From: Oscillospiraceae bacterium
Lineage (GTDB): Bacteria; Bacillota; Clostridia; Oscillospirales; Oscillospiraceae
Direction of reading: 5' to 3'
NCBI GenBank assembly: GCA_017624915.1
Contig: JAGAMC010000031.1
Location: forward strand, 37,300-101,299
Length of the DNA stretch: 64,000 nucleotides
Positions within the stretch are counted from its first letter, which is position 1, and each line of letters starts with the position of its first letter. Below, piece by piece: positions 56,616 to 64,000 of this stretch. Both the position numbers and the translations under genes were made by a program. The notes under the pieces are model-generated. The model worked only from the letters and a program-made list of their open reading frames with translations, was not told where the DNA came from and made no database searches.

Positions 56616-56866
56616 GGCAAAGATCCCCTTTCAAAATATGGTTTGAATGGGGGCACAAAAAAGACCACAGGGTTTACCTGTGGCTGCCATCACTGCATAA
56701 AAGGGTGCAATCAGACCCTCAGATGAGGCGACGGGACCGCGCCGAAACGTGTTCCGCCGCCTGCCGCGAGTGATAGCAGCTGTTTGTGTCCCGGCAACTT
56801 CGGTCGTCCACGCAGTCCCACCTCCTGTTTTCCGAACGGGTCGGATGATCATTACACTATATTATA
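56616..56866 (-). promoter_or_regulatory. mgtE leader with terminator: candidate metal-sensing riboswitch
   Basis: A -10 TATAAT (plus 56861-56866) with TTGCAA 19 bp upstream starts a leader of about 240 nt. It ends in the terminator CCACAGG / CCTGTGG plus TCTTTTTT (plus 56657-56683), 42 nt before mgtE. A 12-bp pairing joins GCTGCTATCACT (56780-56769) with AGTGATGGCAGC (56694-56683), enclosing about 75 nt of further hairpins (CCTCATCTGAGG, GGGT..ACCC). I could not fit the ykoK/M-box consensus that usually precedes mgtE. Confidence 0.65.
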
Positions 56867-56908
56867 GCACCGCCCGCAAAAAAATTGCAACCAGAAAAAG
56901 AGATAGCA

Positions 56909-56937
56909 AACGCCCTCCCGGGTCGGGAGGGCGTTTG
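56909..56937 (-). terminator. Terminator of trxB
   Basis: Perfect 13-bp stem AAACGCCCTCCCG / CGGGAGGGCGTTT next to the trxB stop. The minus-strand tail (GCTATCTCTTTTTC) is only moderately T-rich. Confidence 0.75.
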
Positions 56938-56938
56938 A

Positions 56939-57856
56939 TCAGTTGTTGTCGTCGATGTACCGGCAGGCGGCAAGAGCGGCGATGGCGCCGTCGGCGGCGG
57001 CGGTGGTCACCTGACGGATGAACTTGCTGCGGCAGTCGCCGGCCACGAAGATGCCGGGCGTCTTGGTGACGCAGAACTCGTTCACGTCGTAGTAGCCGTA
57101 CTGGTTCAGGTCGCACAGGTGGGCGAAGGGCTCGTTTTCGGGCTGCAGGCCCACGGCCAGAAACGCGCCGTCCACGCGGATCTGGCTGTCCTCGCCGGTG
57201 GCGTCGTTGTGCAGTTTCAGACCACACAGCTGGCCGTTCTCCGACTCGTAGGCGGACACCACGGTGCTGAACAGCACCTTCACGTTGGGCTTGGCCATCA
57301 GGGCGTCGGCCAGCTTTTGCTCGCCGGTAAAGGTGGGCAGATTCTGCACCATGGTCACCTTGCTGCACACGTCGGCCAGAAGCAGGGCCTCCTGCAGGGC
57401 GGAGTTGCCGCCGCCGATCATGGCCGCGTGCTGCCCGGCGTAGAACGCGCCGTCACAGACTGCGCAGAAGGAGATGCCCTTGCCGATCAGATCCTGCTCG
57501 CCCTCCAGACCCAGCATGCGGTGCTTGACGCCGTTGGCCAGAATGACGGCCTTGCCTTCGTAGACAGAGCCCTCCTCCGTGGTCACGCGCTTGACGCCGT
57601 CGGCAGTCTCCACGCCAACAACGGTCTCCATCTCCACGTCCGCACCCAGAGCCAGCACCTGCTCAGCCAGCTTGTCGGCAAACTCCGCGCCGCTGATGGT
57701 GATGGTGCCGGGAATGTTCTCCACCTTGGGGGAGAAGGCGATCTGGCCGCCGAAGCCGGCCTTTTCGATCACCAGAGCGCTTTTGCCCGCCCGCAGGGCG
57801 TACACGGCGGCGGTCAGGCCTGCGGGGCCGCCGCCCACAATGATAATATCATGCAT
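56939..57856 (-). CDS. trxB: Thioredoxin reductase (FAD, low-Mr type)
   Basis: 305 residues. FAD-binding GGGPAGLTAAVYALRAG at the N-terminus, the redox-active pair in FCAVCDGA (about 130-134), the NADPH-binding GGGNSALQEAL, and the C-terminal FVAGDC. Transfers electrons to thioredoxin- or glutaredoxin-like proteins. It lies directly downstream of nrdD, whose C-terminus carries such a domain, making that a likely partner. A terminator separates the two, so it may have its own promoter. Confidence 0.94.
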   Translation of the reverse strand: MHDIIIVGGGPAGLTAAVYALRAGKSALVIEKAGFGGQIAFSPKVENIPGTITISGAEFADKLAEQVLALGADVEMETVVGVETADGVKRVTTEEGSVYEGKAVILANGVKHRMLGLEGEQDLIGKGISFCAVCDGAFYAGQHAAMIGGGNSALQEALLLADVCSKVTMVQNLPTFTGEQKLADALMAKPNVKVLFSTVVSAYESENGQLCGLKLHNDATGEDSQIRVDGAFLAVGLQPENEPFAHLCDLNQYGYYDVNEFCVTKTPGIFVAGDCRSKFIRQVTTAAADGAIAALAACRYIDDNN

Positions 57857-57892
57857 AGTCAGTTCCTCCCATTTCTCTTTATTTACAAGGGG

Positions 57893-57920
57893 AAAAGGCC
57901 GGGCATTTCGCCCGGCCTTT
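57893..57920 (-). terminator. Terminator of nrdD
   Basis: Stem AAAGGCCGGGC / GCCCGGCCTTT, minus-strand tail TTTTCC, 13 bp after nrdD. Confidence 0.78.
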
Positions 57921-57933
57921 GATTTAGTTTGGA

Positions 57934-60315
57934 TTACAGGGAAGCCAGATACTTCTTGATCTCGGGCACGCTGTAATAGGTCTGGAAGTTGGTGCCGTCG
58001 GTGATGACCAGAGTGGGAGCGCCCTTGATGCCGTACTGCTTACACAGCTCCACGTTCTCGTCGGCAATGAGCTTTTCAAAGGGGACGCCGGCCTTGGTCA
58101 GCTGAGCCTCAGCGACCTTGCAGTTGGGGCAGGTGACCCGGGAGAACAGGATGGCCTTGCCCTGAGCGGGGGCGGCGGACTCCTGCGCACAGCAGCAGGT
58201 CTCCTCGGCGGCGGCTGCAGGGGCGGCAGCCTCACGGGTCAGCTTGGAATTGCCGATGTTATAGACCTTGCGGTCCTGGAACTCCTGGCTCTTGCCGTCG
58301 TTCCAGTTCTTCACGGGACGGTAGTAGCCGGTGATACGGCTGTACACCTCGGCCTCCTTGCCGCAGTGGGGGCAGGTGTGCTGCTCGCCCACCAGATAGC
58401 CGTGCTCGGAGCACACGGAGTAGGTGGGGGACATGGTGTAGTAGGGCAGCTTATAGTTCTCGGCGATCTTGCGCACCAGAGAAGCGGCGGCCTTCCAGTC
58501 AGGCAGCTTCTCGCCCAGGAAGGCGTGGAAAACGGTGCCGGAGGTATACAGGGTCTGCAGCTCGTCCTGAACGTCCAGAGCGGAGAAGATATCCTCGGTG
58601 TAGCCCACGGGCAGGTGAGAGGAGTTGGTGTAGTAGGGGGTGCCGTTCTCGTTGGCGGTGATGATGTCGGGGTAATGCTTCTTGTCGTGCTTGGCAAAGC
58701 GGTAGGTGGTGGACTCGGCGGGAGTGGCTTCCAGATTGTACAGGTCGCCGTACTGCTCCTGATAGTCGCTCAGCCGCTCGCGCATGTGGTTGAGCACGTC
58801 CTTGGCAAACTGCTGGGTCTTTTCGTTGGTCAGGTCGGCGCGCAGCCACTTGGCGTTCAGACCCACCTCGTTCATGCCGATCAGGCCGATGGTGGAGAAG
58901 TGGTTGGAGAAGGTGCCCAGATACCGCTTGGTATAGGGGTACAGGCCGGCATCCAGCAGCTTGGTGATAACGGTGCGCTTGGTCTTCAGGCTGCGGGCGG
59001 AGATGTCCATGAGCTTGTCCAGACGGGAGTAGAACTCACCCTCGTTCTCGGACAGGAAGGCGATGCGGGGCAGGTTGATGGTGACCACACCCACAGAGCC
59101 GGTGGATTCGCCGGAGCCGAAGAAGCCGCCGGACTTCTTGCGCAGCTCGCGCAGGTCCAGACGCAGACGGCAGCACATGGAGCGCACGTCGCTGGGCTCC
59201 ATATCGGAGTTGATATAGTTGGAGAAGTAGGGGGTGCCGTACTTGGCGGTCATCTCAAACAGCAGCTTGTTGTTCTCGGTCTCGGACCAGTCGAAGTTGC
59301 TGGTAATGGAGTAGGTGGGGATGGGGTACTGGAAGCCGCGGCCGTTGGCGTCACCCTCGATCATGATCTCGATGAACGCCTTGTTGACCATGTCCATTTC
59401 CTTCTTGCAGTCGCCGTAGGTGAAATCCATCTCCTTGCCGCCCACGATGGCGGGCAGGTCTTTCAGGTCGGCGGGGACCACCCAGTCAAGGGTGATGTTG
59501 GAGAAGGGGGCCTGAGTGCCCCAGCGGCTGGGGGTGTTTACGCCATAGACAAAGGACTGGATGCACTGCTTGACTTCCTTCTGGGTCAGGTTGTCCACCT
59601 TGACAAAGGGAGCCAGATAGGTGTCGAAGGAGCTGAACGCCTGCGCGCCGGCCCACTCGTTCTGCATGATGCCCAGGAAGTTGACCATCTGGTTGCACAG
59701 GGTGGACAGGTGGCTGGCGGGAGAGGAGGTGATCTTGCCGGGGATGCCGCCCAGACCCTCCTGGATCAGCTGCTTCAAAGACCAGCCGGCGCAGTAGCCG
59801 GTGAGCATGGACAGATCGTGGATGTGGATGTCGGCGCGGCGGTGGGCCTCGGCGATCTCGTGGTCGTAGATCTCGCTGAGCCAGTAGTTGGCGGTGATGG
59901 CGCCGGAGTTGGACAGGATCAGACCGCCCACGGAGTAGGTGACGGTGGAGTTCTCCTTCACGCGCCAGTCGTTGATCTGCAGGTAGTCGTCCACCAGATC
60001 GCGGTAGTCCAGCATGGTGGAGTTCAGGTTGCGCACCTTCTCGCGCTGCTTGCGGTACAGGATGTAGGCCTTGGCCACATCGGCATAGCCGGCCTCGGAC
60101 AGCACCTTTTCCACGCAGTCCTGAATGTCCTCCACGGCGATGAGCCCGTCCCGGATCTTAGGCTCGAACTCGGCGGTGACACGCAGGGCCAGCATGTCGA
60201 TCACGGTGGGGTGATACTGCTTTTCAAGGGCCTCAAAGGCCTTGGTGATGGCGGCGCTGATCTTGGCTACGTCGAAGGCAGCCTTGGCGCCGTCACGCTT
60301 GACGACCATATACAT
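57934..60315 (-). CDS. nrdD: Anaerobic ribonucleoside-triphosphate reductase fused to a glutaredoxin-like domain
   Basis: Class III, glycyl-radical reductase making dNTPs without oxygen. 793 residues. N-terminal ATP-cone (about 1-95), catalytic barrel, zinc site with CSEHG and CPHCGK, and the glycyl radical in RITGYYRP (G663). A linker rich in Ala/Pro/Glu with CCC follows, and residues 719-793 form a glutaredoxin/thioredoxin-like domain with CPNC (729-732) and a GAPT cis-proline. In relatives that use thiol reductants, a separate redoxin does this job. AAGGAGA precedes the ATG. Promoter overlaps NrdR-type boxes. Confidence 0.94.
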   Translation of the reverse strand: MYMVVKRDGAKAAFDVAKISAAITKAFEALEKQYHPTVIDMLALRVTAEFEPKIRDGLIAVEDIQDCVEKVLSEAGYADVAKAYILYRKQREKVRNLNSTMLDYRDLVDDYLQINDWRVKENSTVTYSVGGLILSNSGAITANYWLSEIYDHEIAEAHRRADIHIHDLSMLTGYCAGWSLKQLIQEGLGGIPGKITSSPASHLSTLCNQMVNFLGIMQNEWAGAQAFSSFDTYLAPFVKVDNLTQKEVKQCIQSFVYGVNTPSRWGTQAPFSNITLDWVVPADLKDLPAIVGGKEMDFTYGDCKKEMDMVNKAFIEIMIEGDANGRGFQYPIPTYSITSNFDWSETENNKLLFEMTAKYGTPYFSNYINSDMEPSDVRSMCCRLRLDLRELRKKSGGFFGSGESTGSVGVVTINLPRIAFLSENEGEFYSRLDKLMDISARSLKTKRTVITKLLDAGLYPYTKRYLGTFSNHFSTIGLIGMNEVGLNAKWLRADLTNEKTQQFAKDVLNHMRERLSDYQEQYGDLYNLEATPAESTTYRFAKHDKKHYPDIITANENGTPYYTNSSHLPVGYTEDIFSALDVQDELQTLYTSGTVFHAFLGEKLPDWKAAASLVRKIAENYKLPYYTMSPTYSVCSEHGYLVGEQHTCPHCGKEAEVYSRITGYYRPVKNWNDGKSQEFQDRKVYNIGNSKLTREAAAPAAAAEETCCCAQESAAPAQGKAILFSRVTCPNCKVAEAQLTKAGVPFEKLIADENVELCKQYGIKGAPTLVITDGTNFQTYYSVPEIKKYLASL

Positions 60316-60366
60316 CGTTCATCTCTCCTTATCTATATAAAAGCAAAAATTGAGGTGTCGACTAAA

Positions 60367-60438
60367 AATGTACCATATGTTGTGGTCGTGTGTCAATATA
60401 TAGAAAACACTTTTGGCAGTTAACACAAGATATTGTGG
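60367..60438 (-). promoter_or_regulatory. nrdD promoter overlapped by two NrdR-type boxes
   Basis: Minus-strand TTGACA (plus 60391-60396), an 18-bp spacer and TACATT (plus 60367-60372). Two 16-bp NrdR-box-like sites lie at 60391-60406 (core CAATATATAG) and 60423-60438 (ACACAAGATATTGTGG), exactly 32 bp apart, the spacing NrdR uses. The first overlaps the -35 element, a repressing position. Confidence 0.7.
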
Positions 60439-60450
60439 TAAAATGGCGCG

Positions 60451-60474
60451 AAAATCCTCCCCGGAGAGGGGAGG
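60451..60474 (-). terminator. Terminator-like hairpin after nrdG
   Basis: Stem CCTCCCC / GGGGAGG with five-base loop; minus strand continues ATTTTCG. It would separate nrdG from nrdD, which has its own promoter. Confidence 0.55.
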
Positions 60475-60491
60475 AACTTCGACAAAAAGCC

Positions 60492-61193
60492 TTATGTTTC
60501 AATGTCGCCGCGGGCGACGACCTGTTGTATATGGGGACTGACGATTTGAACAAAGCGCCCGATCTGTTCCTGTGTGCAGGGGGACAGACCGGAAGAAAGG
60601 ATATCTCCGGAATCCCGGAAATTCTGAATGGCGTAGCGCTTTGCCCCGGCGATCCACCGGGCGATGTCCTCCATGCTGTCCTCGTCGTGGAGCTGGGCGG
60701 CCACGGTGGTGCGGAACTCGTAGTCCACAGCACCGGACATAAGAAAGCGGATGCTTTCCTCTACTGCACTCAGGTCGAGGTTTGGAATGCCCGCCGTCTG
60801 GGCGTAGCGGGCGGGGCTGTTTTTGATGTCCATGGCTACGAAATCCACCAGACCGTCCTCCACAAGGGAACGCAGGATGCGGGGGAAGCAGCCGTTGGTG
60901 TCCAGCTTGACGGCAAAGCCCAGGTCCTTGATGCGGTGCAGGAAGGAGGCGATGTCCTTTTGCAGCAGAGGCTCGCCGCCGGTGACGCACACGCCCTCCA
61001 GCACGCCCTGCCGCTTTTTCAAAAAGGAGAAGAAGGACTCCGTGTCCAGCAGGGGGGGCTTACGCTCGGGCAGGACCAGGTCGCTGTTGTGGCAGAAGGG
61101 GCAGCGCAGGTTACACCCGGCGGTGAACACCGTGCAGGCCACCCGGCCCGGGAAATCCAGCAGAGTCAGTTTTTGCAGTCCGGCCAGCAGCAT
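60492..61193 (-). CDS. nrdG: Anaerobic ribonucleotide reductase activase (radical SAM)
   Basis: Generates the glycyl radical on NrdD with S-adenosylmethionine and a 4Fe-4S cluster. 233 residues, the longer NrdG2 type. The cluster motif is CNLRCPFC, and the SAM-binding GGEPL motif follows near residue 72. It lies upstream of nrdD on the same strand, an inverted order compared with the usual nrdD-nrdG. Twenty-four base pairs separate it from the ATP-grasp gene, so those two are co-transcribed. Confidence 0.92.
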   Translation of the reverse strand: MLLAGLQKLTLLDFPGRVACTVFTAGCNLRCPFCHNSDLVLPERKPPLLDTESFFSFLKKRQGVLEGVCVTGGEPLLQKDIASFLHRIKDLGFAVKLDTNGCFPRILRSLVEDGLVDFVAMDIKNSPARYAQTAGIPNLDLSAVEESIRFLMSGAVDYEFRTTVAAQLHDEDSMEDIARWIAGAKRYAIQNFRDSGDILSSGLSPCTQEQIGRFVQIVSPHIQQVVARGDIET

Positions 61194-61217
61194 GGCCTGT
61201 CCCTCCTTGAAAATATG

Positions 61218-62183
61218 TTATTTTCCGGTGGTCTCCCGGACCGCCTTTTTCAGCTCACGGGCAAGACCCCGGTAATTGCCCTGATGGATGAAGATGCCGG
61301 GATAGGCGTTGCCCTCAATGAGGATGGGGCCCTCGGCGGTGTAAGCCACGTCCCAGCCTACCATCACCGCGTCGGGGATGAGCTTGACCGCATCGGCCAG
61401 CATGGTTCGGGTTTCCTCCCACATGGGGATTTGGAAGCCGGGGATGGTGATGCCGGTGGTGGGGTTGATGAGCACCTGCCGGGCATCCTTGTCGATGCCG
61501 GACACGGCCACAATGCCCGTGTCCACATCCACCGGGGAGAAGAAGCCGCCGGCGGAGCTGTTGTCCACAAAGCTGCCGCCGGAACCCTGCCGCAGGGTGG
61601 CGCCGAAAATTTTGTTGCCTACGGTGAGTACCCGCACGGTGTTGACCGAATGGGGATGCAGGGCGGCCATTTCGTCACACTGTACCACCAACTCCTCGGC
61701 AATCAGGTCTTCTTTTACCATGCGGTCGTACAGCTCGTCCGCCCGGTCCGCAGACAGGTCAGCCAGCTCCGCCCCCGCTCCGCCATAGTCGGTGCGGCGC
61801 TTGAGGATGCAGCGGGGGTGCTTCCGGCAGAAAGCACGGAACTCCTCCCGGCTGCCGCGGAAATTGCGGCCCACCCAGTCCCGGCGGACAAAGGCGTCGA
61901 AGGTGTTCAGGAAGCGGTCCTTTTCCTCCAGTGCCTCAAAGACGCTCCTGGGGTTCATGCGGTGATAGTCCCGGGCCGCCCACAGGCAGATGTATTCCTT
62001 TCTGCCCCGCCGGCTCAGGTGGTAGAAGCGGTACAGAAAGTAGTCCATCAGGGTACAGCGGTGGAAGACCCACGCCCAGGCATAGTCCCACAGCAGCCAC
62101 GCCTTGGAATAGCCGTATTCCTCCATGGGGTATTTGGCCAGCAGGTCAAAACGGGCCAGATGGCGCTTGATTTTGTTTATCAT
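61218..62183 (-). CDS. ATP-grasp protein (sugar-transfer-associated type)
   Basis: 321 residues from MINKIKRHLARF with GGAGGG upstream. The C-terminal two-thirds match the ATP-grasp fold of the sugar-transfer-associated family (ATPgrasp_ST): SVNTVRVLTV, GGSFVDNSSAGGFFSPVDVDTG and the metal-binding GWDVAYTAEGPILIEGN. Members occur in polysaccharide or polyol synthesis loci and join a carboxylate to an amine or hydroxyl. Here no sugar genes are near; the only partner is nrdG. Substrate unknown. Confidence 0.82.
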   Translation of the reverse strand: MINKIKRHLARFDLLAKYPMEEYGYSKAWLLWDYAWAWVFHRCTLMDYFLYRFYHLSRRGRKEYICLWAARDYHRMNPRSVFEALEEKDRFLNTFDAFVRRDWVGRNFRGSREEFRAFCRKHPRCILKRRTDYGGAGAELADLSADRADELYDRMVKEDLIAEELVVQCDEMAALHPHSVNTVRVLTVGNKIFGATLRQGSGGSFVDNSSAGGFFSPVDVDTGIVAVSGIDKDARQVLINPTTGITIPGFQIPMWEETRTMLADAVKLIPDAVMVGWDVAYTAEGPILIEGNAYPGIFIHQGNYRGLARELKKAVRETTGK

Positions 62184-62287
62184 AAGGGCATCCCTCCGTG
62201 TCACCGGTCACGGGTGACGGTTTCCACACCATCATAGCACAGATTTACCCAAAGGTCTATGTGGGATACAGAAGAAATATTTTGAAA

Positions 62288-62319
62288 AAAGCAGCCCCAT
62301 CCCAAAAGGACGGGGCTGC
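62288..62319 (-). terminator. Terminator of the small membrane protein gene
   Basis: Stem GCAGCCCC / GGGGCTGC around a 12-base loop, minus strand followed by TTTTTTC. Confidence 0.82.
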
Positions 62320-62336
62320 CGCTGCACAAAACAGTT

Positions 62337-62615
62337 TTACAGGCACAGCATATACACGGTGAAGGTCAGAGTCATCACCAGAATACCCATGCTGGCACAC
62401 ATATCCAGCAGGGCGGCTCTGCGCTCGCGGCGCTGTGCAGAGCGGCGGGGACGGGGCTGGATTTCAACAGCTTCGCCCTCTTCCGGGTCTTCGAACTCCT
62501 GCCAGCCCAGTCGGTCGGCCTGCATCCGCTCCAGCCTGCGGCGGTACTCGCTCAGGTCCACAACATTATCTGTGTGACGGATGAAATTGCTGGTCGTATA
62601 ATATAAGGTCTGCAT
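62337..62615 (-). CDS. Small tail-anchored membrane protein behind LexA boxes
   Basis: 92 residues, not recognised as a named family. The N-terminal part is polar (NVVDLSEYRRRLERMQADRL, predicted helix), followed by an acidic then strongly basic middle (RPRRSAQRRERR). A single hydrophobic segment at the very C-terminus (MCASMGILVMTLTFTVYMLCL) should insert as a tail anchor. AGGAGGTA precedes the ATG. Its promoter is near consensus and carries a perfect LexA-type palindrome at the start site, so it is probably DNA-damage induced. SOS-induced cell-division inhibitors (YneA, SidA) are similarly small, single-pass proteins; that role is inference. Confidence 0.82.
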   Translation of the reverse strand: MQTLYYTTSNFIRHTDNVVDLSEYRRRLERMQADRLGWQEFEDPEEGEAVEIQPRPRRSAQRRERRAALLDMCASMGILVMTLTFTVYMLCL

Positions 62616-62700
62616 GAACGGTACCTCCTGTTCCTTGTTATACCCATCGTACCACGGACAAAGACCGAAAAACCGGACTTTTATCACGGGACACGGGAAA

Positions 62701-62748
62701 CGAACTGCTGTTCGAGATGAATATACAACAAACGTTCGATTATGTCAA
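62701..62748 (-). promoter_or_regulatory. SOS-type promoter with LexA boxes
   Basis: Minus-strand TTGACA (plus 62743-62748), 17-bp spacer, TATATT (plus 62720-62725). Box 1, CGAACTGCTGTTCG (62701-62714), is a perfect CGAAC-N4-GTTCG palindrome just downstream of the -10. Box 2 (62725-62738) fits 8 of 10 and lies in the spacer. The remaining sequence to 62820 is an AT-rich spacer without a gene. Confidence 0.75.
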
Positions 62749-62820
62749 CGGTTTTTCGAACATTTTTTCTATTTTTCAAAAAACAGGCTTAAAACAGGGT
62801 CAAAACCGGCATAAATACCC

Positions 62821-62849
62821 TTGACGGCGGGGAAACGGTATAGTAGAAT
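62821..62849 (+). promoter_or_regulatory. glyS: glyS promoter
   Basis: TTGACG, 17-bp spacer, TAGAAT, starting the T-box leader. Confidence 0.75.
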
Positions 62850-62854
62850 ATCCG

Positions 62855-63091
62855 CAAAGCTTACCGGGGAACAGTATCCTTACGGCGGGAGCAAGAGAGT
62901 GGGCGGTCGGTGCAAGCCCTCCGAAGCCGTATGGAGAAGGCGCCCCGTGTGCCGCGGGCAGGAAATGGCCCGCCGGTCTCCTCCGTTATGGGAAACGAAG
63001 TGCGTGTCAGCCAGACACGAATTCAGGTGGAACCGCGGATAAATATTTATTCGCCCTGAGCCGAAAATTTGCGGCTTTGGGCGCTTTTTTA
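62855..63091 (+). promoter_or_regulatory. T-box leader controlling glyS
   Basis: tRNA-sensing riboswitch. Visible are the Stem I features AGAGAG (62894-62899) and GGTCGGTGCAAGCC, the T-box proper AGGTGGAACCGCGG (63025-63038), and the terminator CGCCC..AGCCG / CGGCT..GGGCG (63052-63083) with TTTTTT (63085-63090). Uncharged tRNA stabilises the antiterminator. A GGC in GAGAAGGCGCC (62939-62941) is a plausible glycine specifier, judged mainly by the downstream gene. Confidence 0.92.
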
Positions 63092-63124
63092 TGCCCGAGC
63101 CAAGTAGAGAAAGGGAGTTTAACT

Positions 63125-64000
63125 ATGAAAAACACCGAAAAGACCATGGAAAAAATCGTTGCCCTGTGTAAGGGCCGCGGCTTTGTCTTCTCCGGCAGCG
63201 AAATTTACGGCGGCCTTGCCAACACCTGGGACTACGGCCCTCTGGGCGTTGAGCTGAAGAACAACGTGAAGAAGGCCTGGTGGAAGAAGTTCGTGCAGGA
63301 GAACCCCTATAACGTGGGTCTGGACGCCGCCATCCTGATGAATCCTCAGGTCTGGGTGGCCTCCGGCCATGTGGGCGGCTTCTCCGATCCCCTGATGGAC
63401 TGCAAGGAGTGCAAGGAGCGCTTCCGCGCCGACAAGGTCATCGAGGACTGGTGCGCCGAGAACGGCTTTGAGCTGCCCAAGCCCGTGGATGCCTTCTCTC
63501 AGGCTGAGATGAAGGAGTTTGTGGAGGAGCACAACATCCCCTGCCCCACCTGCGGCAAGCATAACTGGACCGACATCCGTCAGTTCAACCTGATGTTCAA
63601 GACCTTCCAGGGCGTGACCGAGGATGCCAAGAACACCGTGTACCTGCGTCCTGAGACCGCTCAGGGTATCTTCGTCAACTTCCAGAACGTCCAGCGCACT
63701 ACCCGCCGCAAGCTGCCCTTCGGCGTGTGCCAGGTGGGCAAGTCCTTCCGCAACGAGATCACCCCGGGTAACTTCACTTTCCGTACCCGTGAGTTCGAGC
63801 AGATGGAGCTGGAGTTCTTCTGCAAACCGGGTACTGACTTAGAGTGGTTCCAGTACTGGAGAGGCTTCTGCCGTGACTGGCTGCTGTCCCTGGGCATCAA
63901 AGAGGATGAGATGAGACTTCGTGACCATTCTCCGGAAGAGCTGTGCTTCTACAGTAAAGGTACTACCGATATCGAGTATCAGTTCCCCTTCGGCTCCGGC
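63125..64000 (+). CDS. glyS: Glycyl-tRNA synthetase, dimeric type (partial, runs off the window)
   Basis: First 292 residues. Begins [22 protein letters not shown] with GAAAGGGAG upstream. [19 protein letters not shown] is the N-terminal signature of the alpha2-type enzyme (not the alpha2beta2 GlyQS form). The insertion with zinc-like pairs CKECKERF and CPTCGK, then class II motif 2 ([26 protein letters not shown]) are present. The 3' end is outside the window. Regulated by the T-box directly upstream. Confidence 0.96.
   Translation, partial: MKNTEKTMEKIVALCKGRGFVFSGSEIYGGLANTWDYGPLGVELKNNVKKAWWKKFVQENPYNVGLDAAILMNPQVWVASGHVGGFSDPLMDCKECKERFRADKVIEDWCAENGFELPKPVDAFSQAEMKEFVEEHNIPCPTCGKHNWTDIRQFNLMFKTFQGVTEDAKNTVYLRPETAQGIFVNFQNVQRTTRRKLPFGVCQVGKSFRNEITPGNFTFRTREFEQMELEFFCKPGTDLEWFQYWRGFCRDWLLSLGIKEDEMRLRDHSPEELCFYSKGTTDIEYQFPFGSG

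Noticed and set aside
56616-56866. M-box (ykoK) riboswitch call for the mgtE leader
   Set aside because: Context fits, but none of the conserved M-box blocks could be aligned by eye, so it is reported only as an unassigned candidate.
62337-62615. Naming the small SOS-type gene yneA
   Set aside because: YneA has an N-terminal membrane segment and a LysM domain and lies beside lexA; this protein has a C-terminal anchor, no LysM and no adjacent lexA.

Overview
The window looks like the replication-origin region of an endospore-forming, strictly anaerobic, high-GC Gram-positive bacterium. An Oscillospiraceae-type gut Clostridium (Flavonifractor / Intestinimonas / Lawsonibacter-like) is my inference. 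Pointers are a spore germination protease (gpr), a RicT/YaaT-type regulator, KhpB/SpoIIIJ-type YidC, an oxygen-sensitive class III ribonucleotide reductase, T-box control of glyS, strong GC-rich third positions, and the Bacillus/Clostridium gene order around dnaA.

Layout. 1-4.2 kb: hisS and aspS on the + strand, separated by a REP-associated transposase (RAYT) and an anchored protein of unknown function. 4.3-6.8 kb (minus): ricT, holB and the c-di-AMP receptor darA. 6.9-9.9 kb (minus): khpB, yidC, yidD, rnpA, rpmH, reading away from the origin. 10-12 kb: dnaA and a dnaA-dnaN intergenic oriC with DnaA boxes. 12-19.4 kb (plus): dnaN, S4-domain gene, recF, remB-like, gyrB, gyrA. 19.4-28.4 kb: small XRE regulators, rnhA, rpsO, pnp, lepA, gpr, rpsT and a YihY-family membrane protein. 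28.4-32.2 kb: degV, a LysM-G5-M23 cell-wall peptidase and pta. 32.2-36.9 kb: three consecutive neutral-ceramidase-like genes, two secreted and clearly products of a 1,620-bp tandem duplication. 37-43.9 kb: gltS, M16 peptidase, HAD phosphatase, a divergent XRE / ribbon-helix-helix pair with twin palindromic operators, a dicarboxylate symporter, malic enzyme and tRNA-Arg. 44-54 kb: helicase-loading genes (DnaC- and DnaD-like), zapA, a U32 peptidase, dut, maf, mreC, mreD, PBP2. 54-64 kb: mrp, mgtE with a long attenuated leader, trxB, nrdD (fused to a glutaredoxin-like domain), nrdG, an ATP-grasp gene, a small membrane protein with a LexA-box promoter, and T-box/glyS running off the end.

Most genes are housekeeping. 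The interest lies between them: (i) GTAG-headed REP-like hairpins, two of them inside the RAYT gene itself; (ii) a structured 89-bp repeat found after both dnaA and zapA, each copy flanked by a direct repeat spanning the host gene's stop codon; (iii) a second structured repeat family (CTCCCCC hairpins) before remB and before pnp; (iv) a terminator-ended ~240-nt leader before mgtE that I cannot match to the known Mg2+ riboswitch; (v) a small tail-anchored protein behind a near-perfect promoter carrying LexA boxes; (vi) NrdD with its own thiol-redox domain next to trxB, under two NrdR-type boxes. No CRISPR array, prophage or intact insertion sequence was seen.
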